Shown here piece by piece: positions 1 through 6,914 of a stretch of DNA of 7,485 bases (position 1 is its first letter; each line of letters opens with the position of its first letter). Source of the stretch: Oscillospiraceae bacterium (GTDB lineage: Bacteria; Bacillota_A; Clostridia; Oscillospirales; Ruminococcaceae). The DNA lies in contig JAFQAF010000148.1 of the NCBI GenBank assembly GCA_017400025.1, positions 1 to 7,485 of the forward strand, given 5' to 3'. Made by a program: the position numbers and the translations under genes. The notes under the pieces are model-generated. The model saw nothing but the letters and a program-made list of their open reading frames with translations, ran no database searches and had not been told where the DNA came from.

Positions 1-130
1 ACATCTTTTTCACAACATAATATTCTTTTTTATCTGCTCACCAAATTCAAATTTACCCAACAGATATAAACTGACATTTATATGCACCTATGATGTGGCA
101 GAGATGCAATATAATACTGTTACAGAAATA

Positions 131-163
131 AATCCTCCCTGTAAGAAGCTAACAGGGAGGATT
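131..163 (-). terminator. Rho-independent terminator of the CatA-like gene
   Basis: A perfect 12-bp inverted repeat (131-142 pairing with 152-163; core CCTCCCTGT/ACAGGGAGG) encloses a 9-nt loop. Read on the minus strand, the stem ends in ATT and is followed by ATTTC, a modest U-rich tail. It lies about 35 bp past the stop codon of the acetyltransferase gene at 199. The weak U-tract is why I am not fully certain. Confidence 0.65.
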
Positions 164-198
164 GACTGTTTTTACAGGCGTATGCCAGAACAGGCTTT

Positions 199-867
199 TT
201 ATCTTATATATTTTTCAAAACTGTCTGCCTCTGTCTGGAATTCTTCCAGAAAGCGGCTGATATGCCAGCCGTCTGTGGTGGCGTGATGGCAGGTAAGGGA
301 CAATGGCATTATCAGCCTGCCATTTTCTTCTGTTATTCTGCCGGATTCAACAGATGGAAAATAGTATGGTTTGTTATCATAATTGTGTACTGCAAAATGG
401 TTAAATGCTATCCAGGGCAGGCAGGACACAGTGTAGGCATTTGGCGGAGGCGTCATATGAGGCTGTGAAAGCACACCGTGGTTTTTGCCGTATGACCGCT
501 GATTTTCAATATAATCAGTATAAAAAACTGAAAAATCCTCGCTGTATTCTGTCCACATAAGTGAAAATGTTTTATCATCGTTGTGAAAATGGGCATAGAG
601 TGGGGTCAGACTGTCATAAAAACCAATCTGGCCGTCTTTTTCAGCAATTCTGAATTCCTGTTGTCTGTTCAGCAGGAATGTAACAAGCCAGACATATGCA
701 GGGAAGAATTTAAGCCCTGCCGCATCCAGAATATTTTTCATATGTGTGACGTCCACTTTAAAAGTAAGTGAATATCCCGTAGGTGCCATTCTGGAAAAAT
801 ACCGGAACATACCTCCCCTTTTCCAGCTGTACAGGTCTATAGGTGTAAAAACAGGTTCTTTTTTCAT
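199..867 (-). CDS. CatA-like O-acetyltransferase (chloramphenicol acetyltransferase family)
   Basis: This 222-residue cytoplasmic enzyme belongs to the trimeric chloramphenicol acetyltransferase (CAT) fold family, whose members transfer acetyl from acetyl-CoA to a hydroxyl. Typical CATs have about 207-220 residues, so it is full length. Seen in the sequence: the N-terminal SWKR motif (residues 14-17, matching the conserved Trp-x-Arg region), FHNDDKTFSLMWTEY (94-108), SCLPW with Ser148, and the catalytic motif HHATTDGWH (194-202), with His195 as the expected general base and Asp199. I chose the start at 867 because GGAGG sits about 7 nt upstream. An in-frame ATG at 909 falls inside or upstream of the predicted -10 box, so it would not be transcribed. 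With only about 27 nt of leader there is no room for the leader peptide that controls inducible cat genes. The active-site loop (ATTDGW) differs from the AVCDGF of classical resistance CATs, so activity on chloramphenicol is an inference. The family call is firm, the substrate is not. Confidence 0.93.
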   Translation of the reverse strand: MKKEPVFTPIDLYSWKRGGMFRYFSRMAPTGYSLTFKVDVTHMKNILDAAGLKFFPAYVWLVTFLLNRQQEFRIAEKDGQIGFYDSLTPLYAHFHNDDKTFSLMWTEYSEDFSVFYTDYIENQRSYGKNHGVLSQPHMTPPPNAYTVSCLPWIAFNHFAVHNYDNKPYYFPSVESGRITEENGRLIMPLSLTCHHATTDGWHISRFLEEFQTEADSFEKYIR

Positions 868-878
868 TTTTATCCTCC

Positions 879-907
879 GTATAATTATTTTATGACAATA
901 ATTATAC
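879..907. promoter_or_regulatory. Inverted repeat over the start region of the CatA-like gene promoter
   Basis: GTATAATTATT (879-889) and AATAATTATAC (897-907) form a perfect 11-bp inverted repeat around a 7-nt spacer. One arm contains the predicted -10 box (901-906) and the other lies between the likely transcription start and the ribosome binding site. That placement fits an operator for a dimeric repressor better than an RNA hairpin, because one arm would not be transcribed. The repeat is AT-only apart from its ends, so chance is possible. Confidence 0.4.
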
Positions 908-929
908 ATTCTGTTTCTGCCTGTAACAA
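901..929 (-). promoter_or_regulatory. Sigma-A type promoter of the CatA-like gene
   Basis: On the minus strand, TTGTTA (-35, 924-929) and a perfect TATAAT (-10, 901-906) are separated by exactly 17 bp. The predicted start near 894 gives a leader of about 27 nt before the ATG at 867. Confidence 0.75.
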
Positions 930-954
930 TCGACTGTACGTAGAGTTATAAAAT

Positions 955-982
955 AAAAGGACCTGTTTTTACAGGTCCTTTT
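955..982 (-). terminator. Enolase terminator, symmetric enough to work in both directions
   Basis: AAAAGGACCTGT (955-966) and ACAGGTCCTTTT (971-982) form a perfect 12-bp stem with a 4-nt loop. On the minus strand the stem ends in TTTT and continues ATTTTATAA, giving a U-rich tail about 20 bp after the enolase stop codon. On the plus strand it is followed by TT, so read-through from the other direction would also be stopped. It separates the enolase transcript from the CatA-like gene promoter. Confidence 0.93.
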
Positions 983-1000
983 TTGTATATGACAATTCAA

Positions 1001-2370
<1,370 letters not shown>

Positions 2371-2377
2371 AATGTTA

Positions 2378-2406
2378 ATTATATCACGATATGTGCCATA
2401 TTTCAA
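2378..2406 (-). promoter_or_regulatory. Sigma-A type promoter of eno
   Basis: On the minus strand, TTGAAA (-35, 2401-2406) and TATAAT (-10, 2378-2383) are separated by exactly 17 bp, close to consensus and as expected for a strongly expressed gene. Transcription would start near 2371, giving a leader of about 70 nt. AT-rich DNA upstream of the -35 could serve as an UP element. A short imperfect palindrome, ATATCACGATAT (2381-2392), overlaps the -10 and spacer. Confidence 0.85.
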
Positions 2407-2433
2407 TAAAATTTAACTCAAAGGCATTCAATA

Positions 2434-2451
2434 TTGTTACAAAAATAACAA
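2434..2451. promoter_or_regulatory. Rex-like inverted repeat upstream of the eno promoter
   Basis: TTGTTA (2434-2439), six bases, then TAACAA (2446-2451) form a perfect 6+6 inverted repeat. From memory, the clostridial Rex consensus is TTGTTAA-N4-TTAACAA; this site matches 12 of its 14 fixed positions, the inner base of each arm being different. Rex is a repressor that senses the NADH/NAD+ ratio. The repeat is centred about 70 bp upstream of the predicted eno start, between the tadA terminator and the eno -35 box. The identity of the binding protein is an inference. Confidence 0.4.
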
Positions 2452-2477
2452 AGTTTTTTAATCATTTTTCACATAAA

Positions 2478-2510
2478 ATGACAAATCCCCTGCAAAAGGG
2501 GATTTGTCAT
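2478..2510 (-). terminator. Terminator of the CPBP protease-tadA operon
   Basis: ATGACAAATCCCC (2478-2490) and GGGGATTTGTCAT (2498-2510) form a perfect 13-bp stem with a 7-nt loop. On the minus strand the hairpin is followed by TTTATG, a short U-tract; on the plus strand it is followed by ATATTTTT. It lies about 70 bp past the tadA stop codon, with no gene in between, and isolates tadA from the eno promoter. Confidence 0.8.
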
Positions 2511-2578
2511 ATATATTTTTACATATAGTATTAAAAGCAAGTCTGTGCTGTTTTCATTCTCCTGCGGCAGGCGATGTG

Positions 2579-3034
2579 TTATTTTCTTTTTTCACGCAGT
2601 TCCCTGAAAAATTTATCCACCAGCCGGGCGCTTTCCATTTCGCATACGCCCATAATAGTGTCCACAGTGTGGTTCAGCCCCACCCGGTTTAAATCTGTTA
2701 TGCCGCCGAAGCCCCCTGCCTTGAAATCTATCAGGGAGTAAACCACCCTTTTCATACGGCTGTTTATGATTGCACCTGCGCACATTACACAGGGTTCCAT
2801 AGTCACATAAATGGTACAGTCCTCCAGGCGCCAGGTGCCCAGAGTTCTGCAGGCATTGTCTATGGCCATTATTTCGGCATGGCCAAGGGCGGACTGCTGT
2901 GTTTCGCGGAAATTCCAGCCTTCCCCCACTATTCTGTTGTCTTTTACCACCACTGCACCCACCGGCACTTCCCCCATTGAGGCGGCTTTCTGTGCCAGTT
3001 CTATTGCGCGCAGCATAAAATCTCTGTGTGCCAT
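2579..3034 (-). CDS. tadA: tRNA-specific adenosine deaminase TadA
   Basis: TadA converts adenosine 34 of the tRNA-Arg(ACG) anticodon to inosine, which allows one tRNA to read CGU, CGC and CGA. It is a cytoplasmic, zinc-dependent homodimer. The 151 residues match the usual length. The cytidine/deoxycytidylate deaminase zinc motif is complete: HAE (52-54), with His52 as zinc ligand and Glu54 as proton shuttle, and PCVMC (81-85), with Cys82 and Cys85 as ligands. VPVGAVVV (23-30) and Asn41 belong to the conserved N-terminal part. The start has AAGGAG about 5 nt upstream. The gene lies 9 bp after the CPBP protease gene and its ribosome binding site overlaps that gene's stop codon, so the two are co-transcribed and probably coupled in translation. 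Guanine and cytosine deaminases share the fold, but the FKAGGFGGI segment (104-112) and overall length fit TadA. Confidence 0.97.
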   Translation of the reverse strand: MAHRDFMLRAIELAQKAASMGEVPVGAVVVKDNRIVGEGWNFRETQQSALGHAEIMAIDNACRTLGTWRLEDCTIYVTMEPCVMCAGAIINSRMKRVVYSLIDFKAGGFGGITDLNRVGLNHTVDTIMGVCEMESARLVDKFFRELREKRK

Positions 3035-3038
3035 AAAT

Positions 3039-3046
3039 CTCCTTTA
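3039..3046 (-). promoter_or_regulatory. tadA ribosome binding site overlapping the upstream stop codon
   Basis: On the minus strand the stop codon TAA of the CPBP gene (3044-3046) runs straight into the AAAGGAG of tadA (3039-3045), so the two signals share bases. Ribosomes ending the protease gene would be delivered onto the tadA start, which suggests translational coupling. Confidence 0.7.
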
Positions 3047-3955
3047 AAGGCCCAGGTCAATAAACAGCTGGCTGCCGATTGTAAGGAAACAGCAGACCAT
3101 TGCCAGTATCAGCACAGGGCTTTTGAACAGTGTAATAAATTTTGCATTTTTTTCTGCACCTTTTTCCAGCGGGGCAAAAACATTCACCTGCTTTCTGCGC
3201 AGATGCATTTCTGCCGCAAGGCCTGTGGCCATAATAAGTGCCAGTATAAATGAGGCAAAACCCACGGAAGAAATACCGTTTATGCCCTGCAGGGCATACA
3301 TCATTATAAATGAATAGGAATTGTTTATAAAATGCAGCAGCATTGAAAGATATATATTGTCTGTAAGCACATATATACAGGCCAGCAGTACACCGGCACA
3401 CAGTACCGGCAGGAAGCTCTGCACCTGGGTGTGCATAATCATAAATATGAAGGCTGATGCCATTACAGCAAAACGTGTGCCGTAGGGGCGCAGCATATTC
3501 AGCACATAGCCGCGGATAAACAGTTCCTCACAGACAGCCGGCACCACTGCAGTGAATACAAAATACAGTACCAGTGTGAAGATATTGTCTGTCTGCTGCA
3601 GTGTCTGCTGAGGGAAAACTATACCGGCTTTTTCCAGCGGCATAAGTATAATTCCGTTTACCACAGCTGCCCCGATAAAAAGCAGCATACTGTGCATAAC
3701 CAGCGAAAGGCCGGTGATATTCCAGCGCTTTTCCCCGAAAAGGAAGGGGTGGAAATCACACATTTTTTCTATAAAGGCTATGGGCACAAGGCAGGAAAGA
3801 GCCAGGGCAGCACAGCACACCAGCAGCCAGAGGGTAAAGTTTTTGTCAAGGCCTGCCCTCTGTGCAAAAACAGGGATGTATGTTCTGATGCATAAAAAAA
3901 TCACAAGTGCACCGCCTATTACGTTCAGGCGGTATTTTAAAGGCTGTTTTTTCAT
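3044..3955 (-). CDS. CPBP-family intramembrane metalloprotease
   Basis: This 303-residue membrane protein belongs to the CPBP (CAAX protease/bacteriocin-processing, Abi) family, PF02517. The three family motifs are all present: EELFIRG (143-149) with Glu143, Glu144 and Arg148; FxxxH (Phe171-His175); and HxxxN (His208-Asn212). These residues form the catalytic site within the membrane. Hydrophobic stretches near residues 12-32, 42-62, 82-104, 125-142, 163-178, 181-198, 200-218, 230-247 and 278-300 suggest eight or nine membrane segments. A charged loop (about 251-274) follows the catalytic core, and the last hydrophobic segment closes the protein. GGAG sits 4 nt before the ATG. Known members process prenylated or secreted peptides or give bacteriocin self-immunity; no bacteriocin gene is visible here, so the substrate is unknown. 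It is the first gene of an operon with tadA. Confidence 0.92.
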   Translation of the reverse strand: MKKQPLKYRLNVIGGALVIFLCIRTYIPVFAQRAGLDKNFTLWLLVCCAALALSCLVPIAFIEKMCDFHPFLFGEKRWNITGLSLVMHSMLLFIGAAVVNGIILMPLEKAGIVFPQQTLQQTDNIFTLVLYFVFTAVVPAVCEELFIRGYVLNMLRPYGTRFAVMASAFIFMIMHTQVQSFLPVLCAGVLLACIYVLTDNIYLSMLLHFINNSYSFIMMYALQGINGISSVGFASFILALIMATGLAAEMHLRRKQVNVFAPLEKGAEKNAKFITLFKSPVLILAMVCCFLTIGSQLFIDLGL

Positions 3956-3986
3956 TTTTCTCCATTTATCTCAATTTAATACTATT

Positions 3987-4015
3987 ATTCTATCACTTAT
4001 ATCAAAAATTAACAA
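3987..4015 (-). promoter_or_regulatory. Promoter of the CPBP protease-tadA operon
   Basis: On the minus strand, TTGTTA (-35, 4010-4015) and TAGAAT (-10, 3987-3992) are 17 bp apart. Transcription would start near 3980, leaving about 25 nt before the ATG at 3955. Confidence 0.65.
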
Positions 4016-4025
4016 TATGATATTG
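4013..4025. promoter_or_regulatory. Palindrome between divergent -35 boxes, candidate operator
   Basis: CAATAT-G-ATATTG is a perfect 13-bp palindrome centred at 4019. It overlaps the inner edges of both -35 boxes of the divergent promoters (4010-4015 minus, 4023-4028 plus). A dimeric protein bound here could control both operons. Part of the symmetry arises because two -35 boxes (TTG) face each other, so it may not be a true operator. Confidence 0.35.
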
Positions 4026-4051
4026 ATTTTGTGGAAAGCTCCGCTTACAAT
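4023..4051 (+). promoter_or_regulatory. Promoter of the PLP enzyme-lipoprotein operon
   Basis: TTGATT (-35, 4023-4028) and TACAAT (-10, 4046-4051) are 17 bp apart. The predicted start is near 4058, about 22 nt before the ATG at 4080. It diverges from the CPBP operon promoter, with only 7 bp between the two -35 boxes. Confidence 0.75.
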
Positions 4052-4079
4052 AAAAATAAAAACACCGGGAGGTATCTGT

Positions 4080-5066
4080 ATGACACTGCGCGAAGTGATG
4101 AAAAATATACCAAGAGAAAAGCTGGCACCTCTGCCCACACCTGTGATGAGACTGGAAAACACAGAAAAGCTGGTGGGTGCAAAGGGCAAAATGTATATAA
4201 AACGTGACGACCTGACCGGTATAGGCAGTGGCGGCAACAAAGTGAGATGTATGGAATACATTATAGGCCGGGCAAAGGCAGAAGGCTGCACCACAGTGCT
4301 GGCCAGCGGCAACGGCCAGAGCAACCTGTGTTCCCTGGCGGCGGCATCTGCAGCAAGGGCCGGAATGAGGTGTCTGATAGTACACAACAGCGAAAAGCCG
4401 GAAAGCTCTGTGGGCAATGCCCTGCTGAACGACCTGCTGGGTGTGGAAAGAATATATATGGGCGCTGTGGACAGCAGCATAAGGGAAGAATATGTGCACA
4501 CAGTGGTGAAACAGCAGGAGGAAAAAGGCGAAAAAACCTATCTTATCCGCAATGGTGCAACCACCGGTCACGGTGCACTGGGCTATGTGAATGCCATAAT
4601 TGAACTGGTGGACCAGTGTGAAAAAGAAGGGCTGGATATCAAACACATATTTGCCCCGGGCGGCAACGGCGGCATAGCCACCGGTCTGGTGTACGGCAAT
4701 GCGCTGATGGGTTTCCCTTTCACTGTGCATATCATCAGTGTGGAGGATACAAAAACCGTACTGACTGAACACATTGAAAAGACCATAAAGGAAGTGGAAG
4801 AAATAACCGGCCTGCCTTTTGAATACAGCGTGGAAGAAGCCGCTGATATAGTGGAAGACTATATGGGCCGGGGCTGGTCCTGCAATACACCCGAAAGCGA
4901 GCAGGAAGTGCTGGACTTTGTGCGCACAGAGGGTATTTACATTGAAAACGTGTATACCTCCAAGCTGATGTACGGCTATAAGGATATGGTGAAAAAAGGC
5001 AGAATCGACGGCGACAGCCTTGTGATACACACCGGCGGCTTCGGCAGTCTGTTCAGCCAATACTAA
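4080..5066 (+). CDS. PLP-dependent D-cysteine desulfhydrase / ACC deaminase family protein
   Basis: This 328-residue enzyme has the fold of tryptophan synthase beta-type PLP enzymes (PF00291) and aligns best in memory with the D-cysteine desulfhydrase/ACC deaminase branch. D-cysteine desulfhydrase releases pyruvate, H2S and ammonia in the cytoplasm. Seen: LPTPVMRLE (18-26), the KRDDLTG motif (41-47), the PLP lysine Lys54 in GSGGNK (49-54), GQSN (79-82), the glycine-rich phosphate-binding loop GGNGG (194-198) and HTGGFGSLF (317-325) near the C-terminus. Two features are unusual: the loop normally reading GGxQSNH has Leu83 in place of the His, and the second loop has an Asn where the family often has Ser. 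The start at 4080 has GGGAGG about 7 nt upstream; the frame is open much further upstream but that part overlaps the divergent promoters and the CPBP gene. The gene shares an operon with the lipoprotein 27 bp downstream. The substrate is not settled by sequence. Confidence 0.9.
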   Translation: MTLREVMKNIPREKLAPLPTPVMRLENTEKLVGAKGKMYIKRDDLTGIGSGGNKVRCMEYIIGRAKAEGCTTVLASGNGQSNLCSLAAASAARAGMRCLIVHNSEKPESSVGNALLNDLLGVERIYMGAVDSSIREEYVHTVVKQQEEKGEKTYLIRNGATTGHGALGYVNAIIELVDQCEKEGLDIKHIFAPGGNGGIATGLVYGNALMGFPFTVHIISVEDTKTVLTEHIEKTIKEVEEITGLPFEYSVEEAADIVEDYMGRGWSCNTPESEQEVLDFVRTEGIYIENVYTSKLMYGYKDMVKKGRIDGDSLVIHTGGFGSLFSQY

Positions 5067-5093
5067 CCAGAAAACAATATATAGGGAGTCAGT

Positions 5094-6278
5094 ATGAAAA
5101 AATTATTTATTTTGTTGCTTGCCGTGATTATGGCAGGCTGCGGCAGTGAAACTGTACAGCAGGAAAGAGAAGTGCCGGCGGCAGATAATTACCGCACAGT
5201 GTGCGAATACATAGCCGGGTATATTCAGCCGGCACCGGGCGGCCGGTATGAGCTGCTGCGCCATACAGACGGCAGTGCGGATATACTTTATACCGATATT
5301 GCCGCTGCCACAAGAAAACCTCTGGGCGGTGACACCGCAGTGGAAATAGCCCACGAGGTGGTGACCGGCATATTTGTGCGGGATGGGTATCTGTACCATT
5401 ATTCCCACGGGGCACCCCTGGGTATGAAAGAGGAAGAAGACGAAGCAGTGCTGTACCAGTATGATATGGACGGAAAACTGCTGCAGGCCTGCAGACTGGG
5501 CAGAAATATTGAGCCGGATATGGACTCCGCGGTGGTGTCTGACGGCAAATGGCTGTATTTTACCGGCAGTGAACTGGTGTATGAAAATGGAAAAGTGACA
5601 GAAAGCACATCCCATATATACGCTGTAAACCAGGAAAATATGGAAATTAAAAAGGTGTACACACCACAGCAGGCCGCAGTGGATATTATCTGCGGATACA
5701 GAAACAGCCTGGTGACAGAGGTAACATATTATAAAACAGATAAGGACGGCAACCGTGAATTCAAAACCGGCATAGAACTGCTGGATATGAAAACACTGGA
5801 GAGAAAACCGCTGTTTACCACATCAAATCTGTGGTACAGTATGTGTGACGGAAAGCTGTACAACCCCTACGATACAAACGGCAGTATAAAAATATATGAC
5901 CTTGAAAAGCAGGAAGAAACCACAGTGGAAGTGGTAAAGGATGCCCGGATGCTGAAAAACGGCTATGTGGCGGTAAATTTTATCACAGGGCGATATGCGT
6001 TTCTGTCCTTTGAATATTACAACAATATGCCGGGGGAAAATTATGTGTATGACTTTGAAACAGATACACTGTCCCCTGCCCCGGATTTCTGCGAAATGCC
6101 ATATTTATATTCAGAGGAAAGCGGATATTATATAGTGCAGACAGGATATGACAAAGTACCGGTTGCAGAGGATTTCTACACTGTGTACGATATCCACTAT
6201 GCACTTATCACGCCGGAAGATTACCACAGCGGCACAGAAAATCTGATACCTGTAACAAACATAATTGAATACAGATAA
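5094..6278 (+). CDS. Lipoprotein with beta-propeller-like repeats, function unknown
   Basis: The 394-residue product begins with a lipoprotein signal peptide: MKK, a hydrophobic stretch (4-13) and a lipobox ending MAGC, so Cys16 would be lipidated and the protein anchored outside the membrane. The mature part shows a recurring pattern of a GYLY/KWLYF-type strand pair followed by a strand ending in a YDxxx or xDMKT turn, at about residues 52-80, 93-136, 146-191, 198-243, 246-281 and 284-330. Such strand-turn repeats suggest a five- to seven-bladed beta-propeller, similar to propeller domains in other clostridial lipoproteins. There are no transmembrane segments after the signal and no catalytic motif that I recognise. 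GGGAG lies 5 nt before the ATG, and the gene is 27 bp after the PLP enzyme, so they are co-transcribed. A sensing, binding or scaffold role outside the cell is an inference. Confidence 0.87.
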   Translation: MKKLFILLLAVIMAGCGSETVQQEREVPAADNYRTVCEYIAGYIQPAPGGRYELLRHTDGSADILYTDIAAATRKPLGGDTAVEIAHEVVTGIFVRDGYLYHYSHGAPLGMKEEEDEAVLYQYDMDGKLLQACRLGRNIEPDMDSAVVSDGKWLYFTGSELVYENGKVTESTSHIYAVNQENMEIKKVYTPQQAAVDIICGYRNSLVTEVTYYKTDKDGNREFKTGIELLDMKTLERKPLFTTSNLWYSMCDGKLYNPYDTNGSIKIYDLEKQEETTVEVVKDARMLKNGYVAVNFITGRYAFLSFEYYNNMPGENYVYDFETDTLSPAPDFCEMPYLYSEESGYYIVQTGYDKVPVAEDFYTVYDIHYALITPEDYHSGTENLIPVTNIIEYR

Positions 6279-6317
6279 AAAAATACTGTACAGCGGTGGG
6301 CTGTACAGTGTTTTTTT
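6279..6317. terminator. Bidirectional terminator between convergent genes
   Basis: ACTGTACAGC (6285-6294) and GCTGTACAGT (6300-6309) form a perfect 10-bp stem with a 5-nt loop. It is preceded by a run of A (to 6283) and followed by seven T (6311-6317), so both strands have a U-tract after the hairpin. It serves the plus-strand lipoprotein gene ending at 6278 and the minus-strand lipoprotein gene ending at 6326. Confidence 0.95.
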
Positions 6318-6325
6318 ACGGTAAA

Positions 6326-6847
6326 TTATTCTGAAAAGTGTTCGTTGTAATATTTTTCTGCTTCTGTGAGGATATTGTCTATCCGTTCTGTAACTTCCTG
6401 CGGTACCTCAAAATCCTCTATGACCATTCCCACCATATCAAGCAGGGATTTTGCTGTGTCAGACTCCAGCAGTGATGTGAAAACATCTCTGATATAGCCG
6501 AAAGCCCGGGCAGCTTCTTCTGCAAGGCCGCTGTTTTCATAGAAATATGCCACTGTGTCTGCCACTGTCTGCGGCTGCGGGCGGTTTTCCTTTACCCAGT
6601 CCAGCAGGTCCTTTGCGGCATAGACAGCCTTCAGCGATGAGCCTGCTGTGCCGGGCTGTACTGTTTCCACCAGCTTTTCCAGCAGGGCATACAGTTCCAC
6701 GTCATACCGGGGTGTTTCCTGCTGTTCCTCTGTGCTGTGTGCAGGCCGGCCGCCTGTGCCGCCCCCGGCCGGAGGTGTATCCTGTTTACAGCCGGCCAGT
6801 GAAAAACAGATGGACACTGCCAGCAAAACTGCAATTAATTTTTTCAT
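6326..6847 (-). CDS. Small helical lipoprotein, function unknown
   Basis: A 173-residue exported protein. It starts with MKK, a hydrophobic segment (4-17) and a perfect lipobox LAGC, making Cys20 the predicted lipid-modified residue. A flexible, low-complexity linker rich in Pro, Gly, Thr and Glu (about 21-47) follows. The rest (48-173) is rich in Ala, Leu, Glu and Asp with heptad-like spacing, so it is probably an all-helical domain, for example ELYALLEKLVETV (51-63) and ITERID-like helices near the end (151-168). I do not recognise the family. GGAGG lies about 7 nt before the ATG. It follows the unrecognised gene at the right edge by 67 bp on the same strand and may share its transcript, although a TATAAT sits in the gap. 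Confidence 0.85.
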   Translation of the reverse strand: MKKLIAVLLAVSICFSLAGCKQDTPPAGGGTGGRPAHSTEEQQETPRYDVELYALLEKLVETVQPGTAGSSLKAVYAAKDLLDWVKENRPQPQTVADTVAYFYENSGLAEEAARAFGYIRDVFTSLLESDTAKSLLDMVGMVIEDFEVPQEVTERIDNILTEAEKYYNEHFSE

Positions 6848-6871
6848 ATATAATCCTCCATTTGTATTTCA

Positions 6872-6905
6872 GTAACAGTATATTCTTCAGTTATTATACT
6901 ATTAC
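6872..6905 (-). other. Imperfect inverted repeat in the intergenic gap
   Basis: GTAACAGTATA (6872-6882) and TATACTATTAC (6895-6905) are complementary at 10 of 11 positions around a 12-nt loop. In the minus-strand transcript the odd position becomes a G-U pair, so the RNA stem is continuous; on the plus strand it would be a C-A mismatch. No U-tract follows it, so it is not a normal terminator. It could be a processing or stability hairpin between two co-transcribed genes, or an operator. Confidence 0.35.
6893..6898 (-). promoter_or_regulatory. Possible -10 box before the small lipoprotein gene
   Basis: A perfect TATAAT on the minus strand lies 46 bp upstream of the lipoprotein ATG at 6847. 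No acceptable -35 box is found 16-18 bp upstream, where the end of the previous gene lies, and there is no TG extension. It may be an internal promoter or simply AT-rich sequence. Confidence 0.3.
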
Positions 6906-6914
6906 CCAGATATG

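Noticed and set aside
114..133. Similarity between ATACTGTTACAGAAATA here and a minus-strand stretch at about 6868-6884
   Set aside because: A match of about 16 of 17 AT-rich bases between two intergenic regions can occur by chance in a window of this size, and no longer repeat surrounds it.
95..286. A 63-codon plus-strand frame near the left end
   Set aside because: It crosses the terminator hairpin and the 3' end of the CatA-like gene, has no ribosome binding site and no protein-like composition.
868..909. An upstream start for the CatA-like protein at 909
   Set aside because: The ATG lies upstream of the predicted transcription start and has no ribosome binding site; the ATG at 867 has GGAGG well placed.
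2511..2578. Search for the small SRP RNA or a tRNA near tadA, as found in some Bacillota
   Set aside because: The gap between the tadA stop and its terminator is too short and shows no matching structure.
3714..4079. An upstream in-frame extension of the PLP enzyme
   Set aside because: It would overlap the CPBP gene and both promoters. The strong ribosome binding site before 4080 and the family's usual length support the short form.
4002..5060. A 352-codon minus-strand frame opposite the PLP enzyme gene
   Set aside because: Its His-, Phe- and Tyr-rich translation resembles no protein, it runs through the divergent promoter region, and it is fully explained as a shadow of the plus-strand gene.
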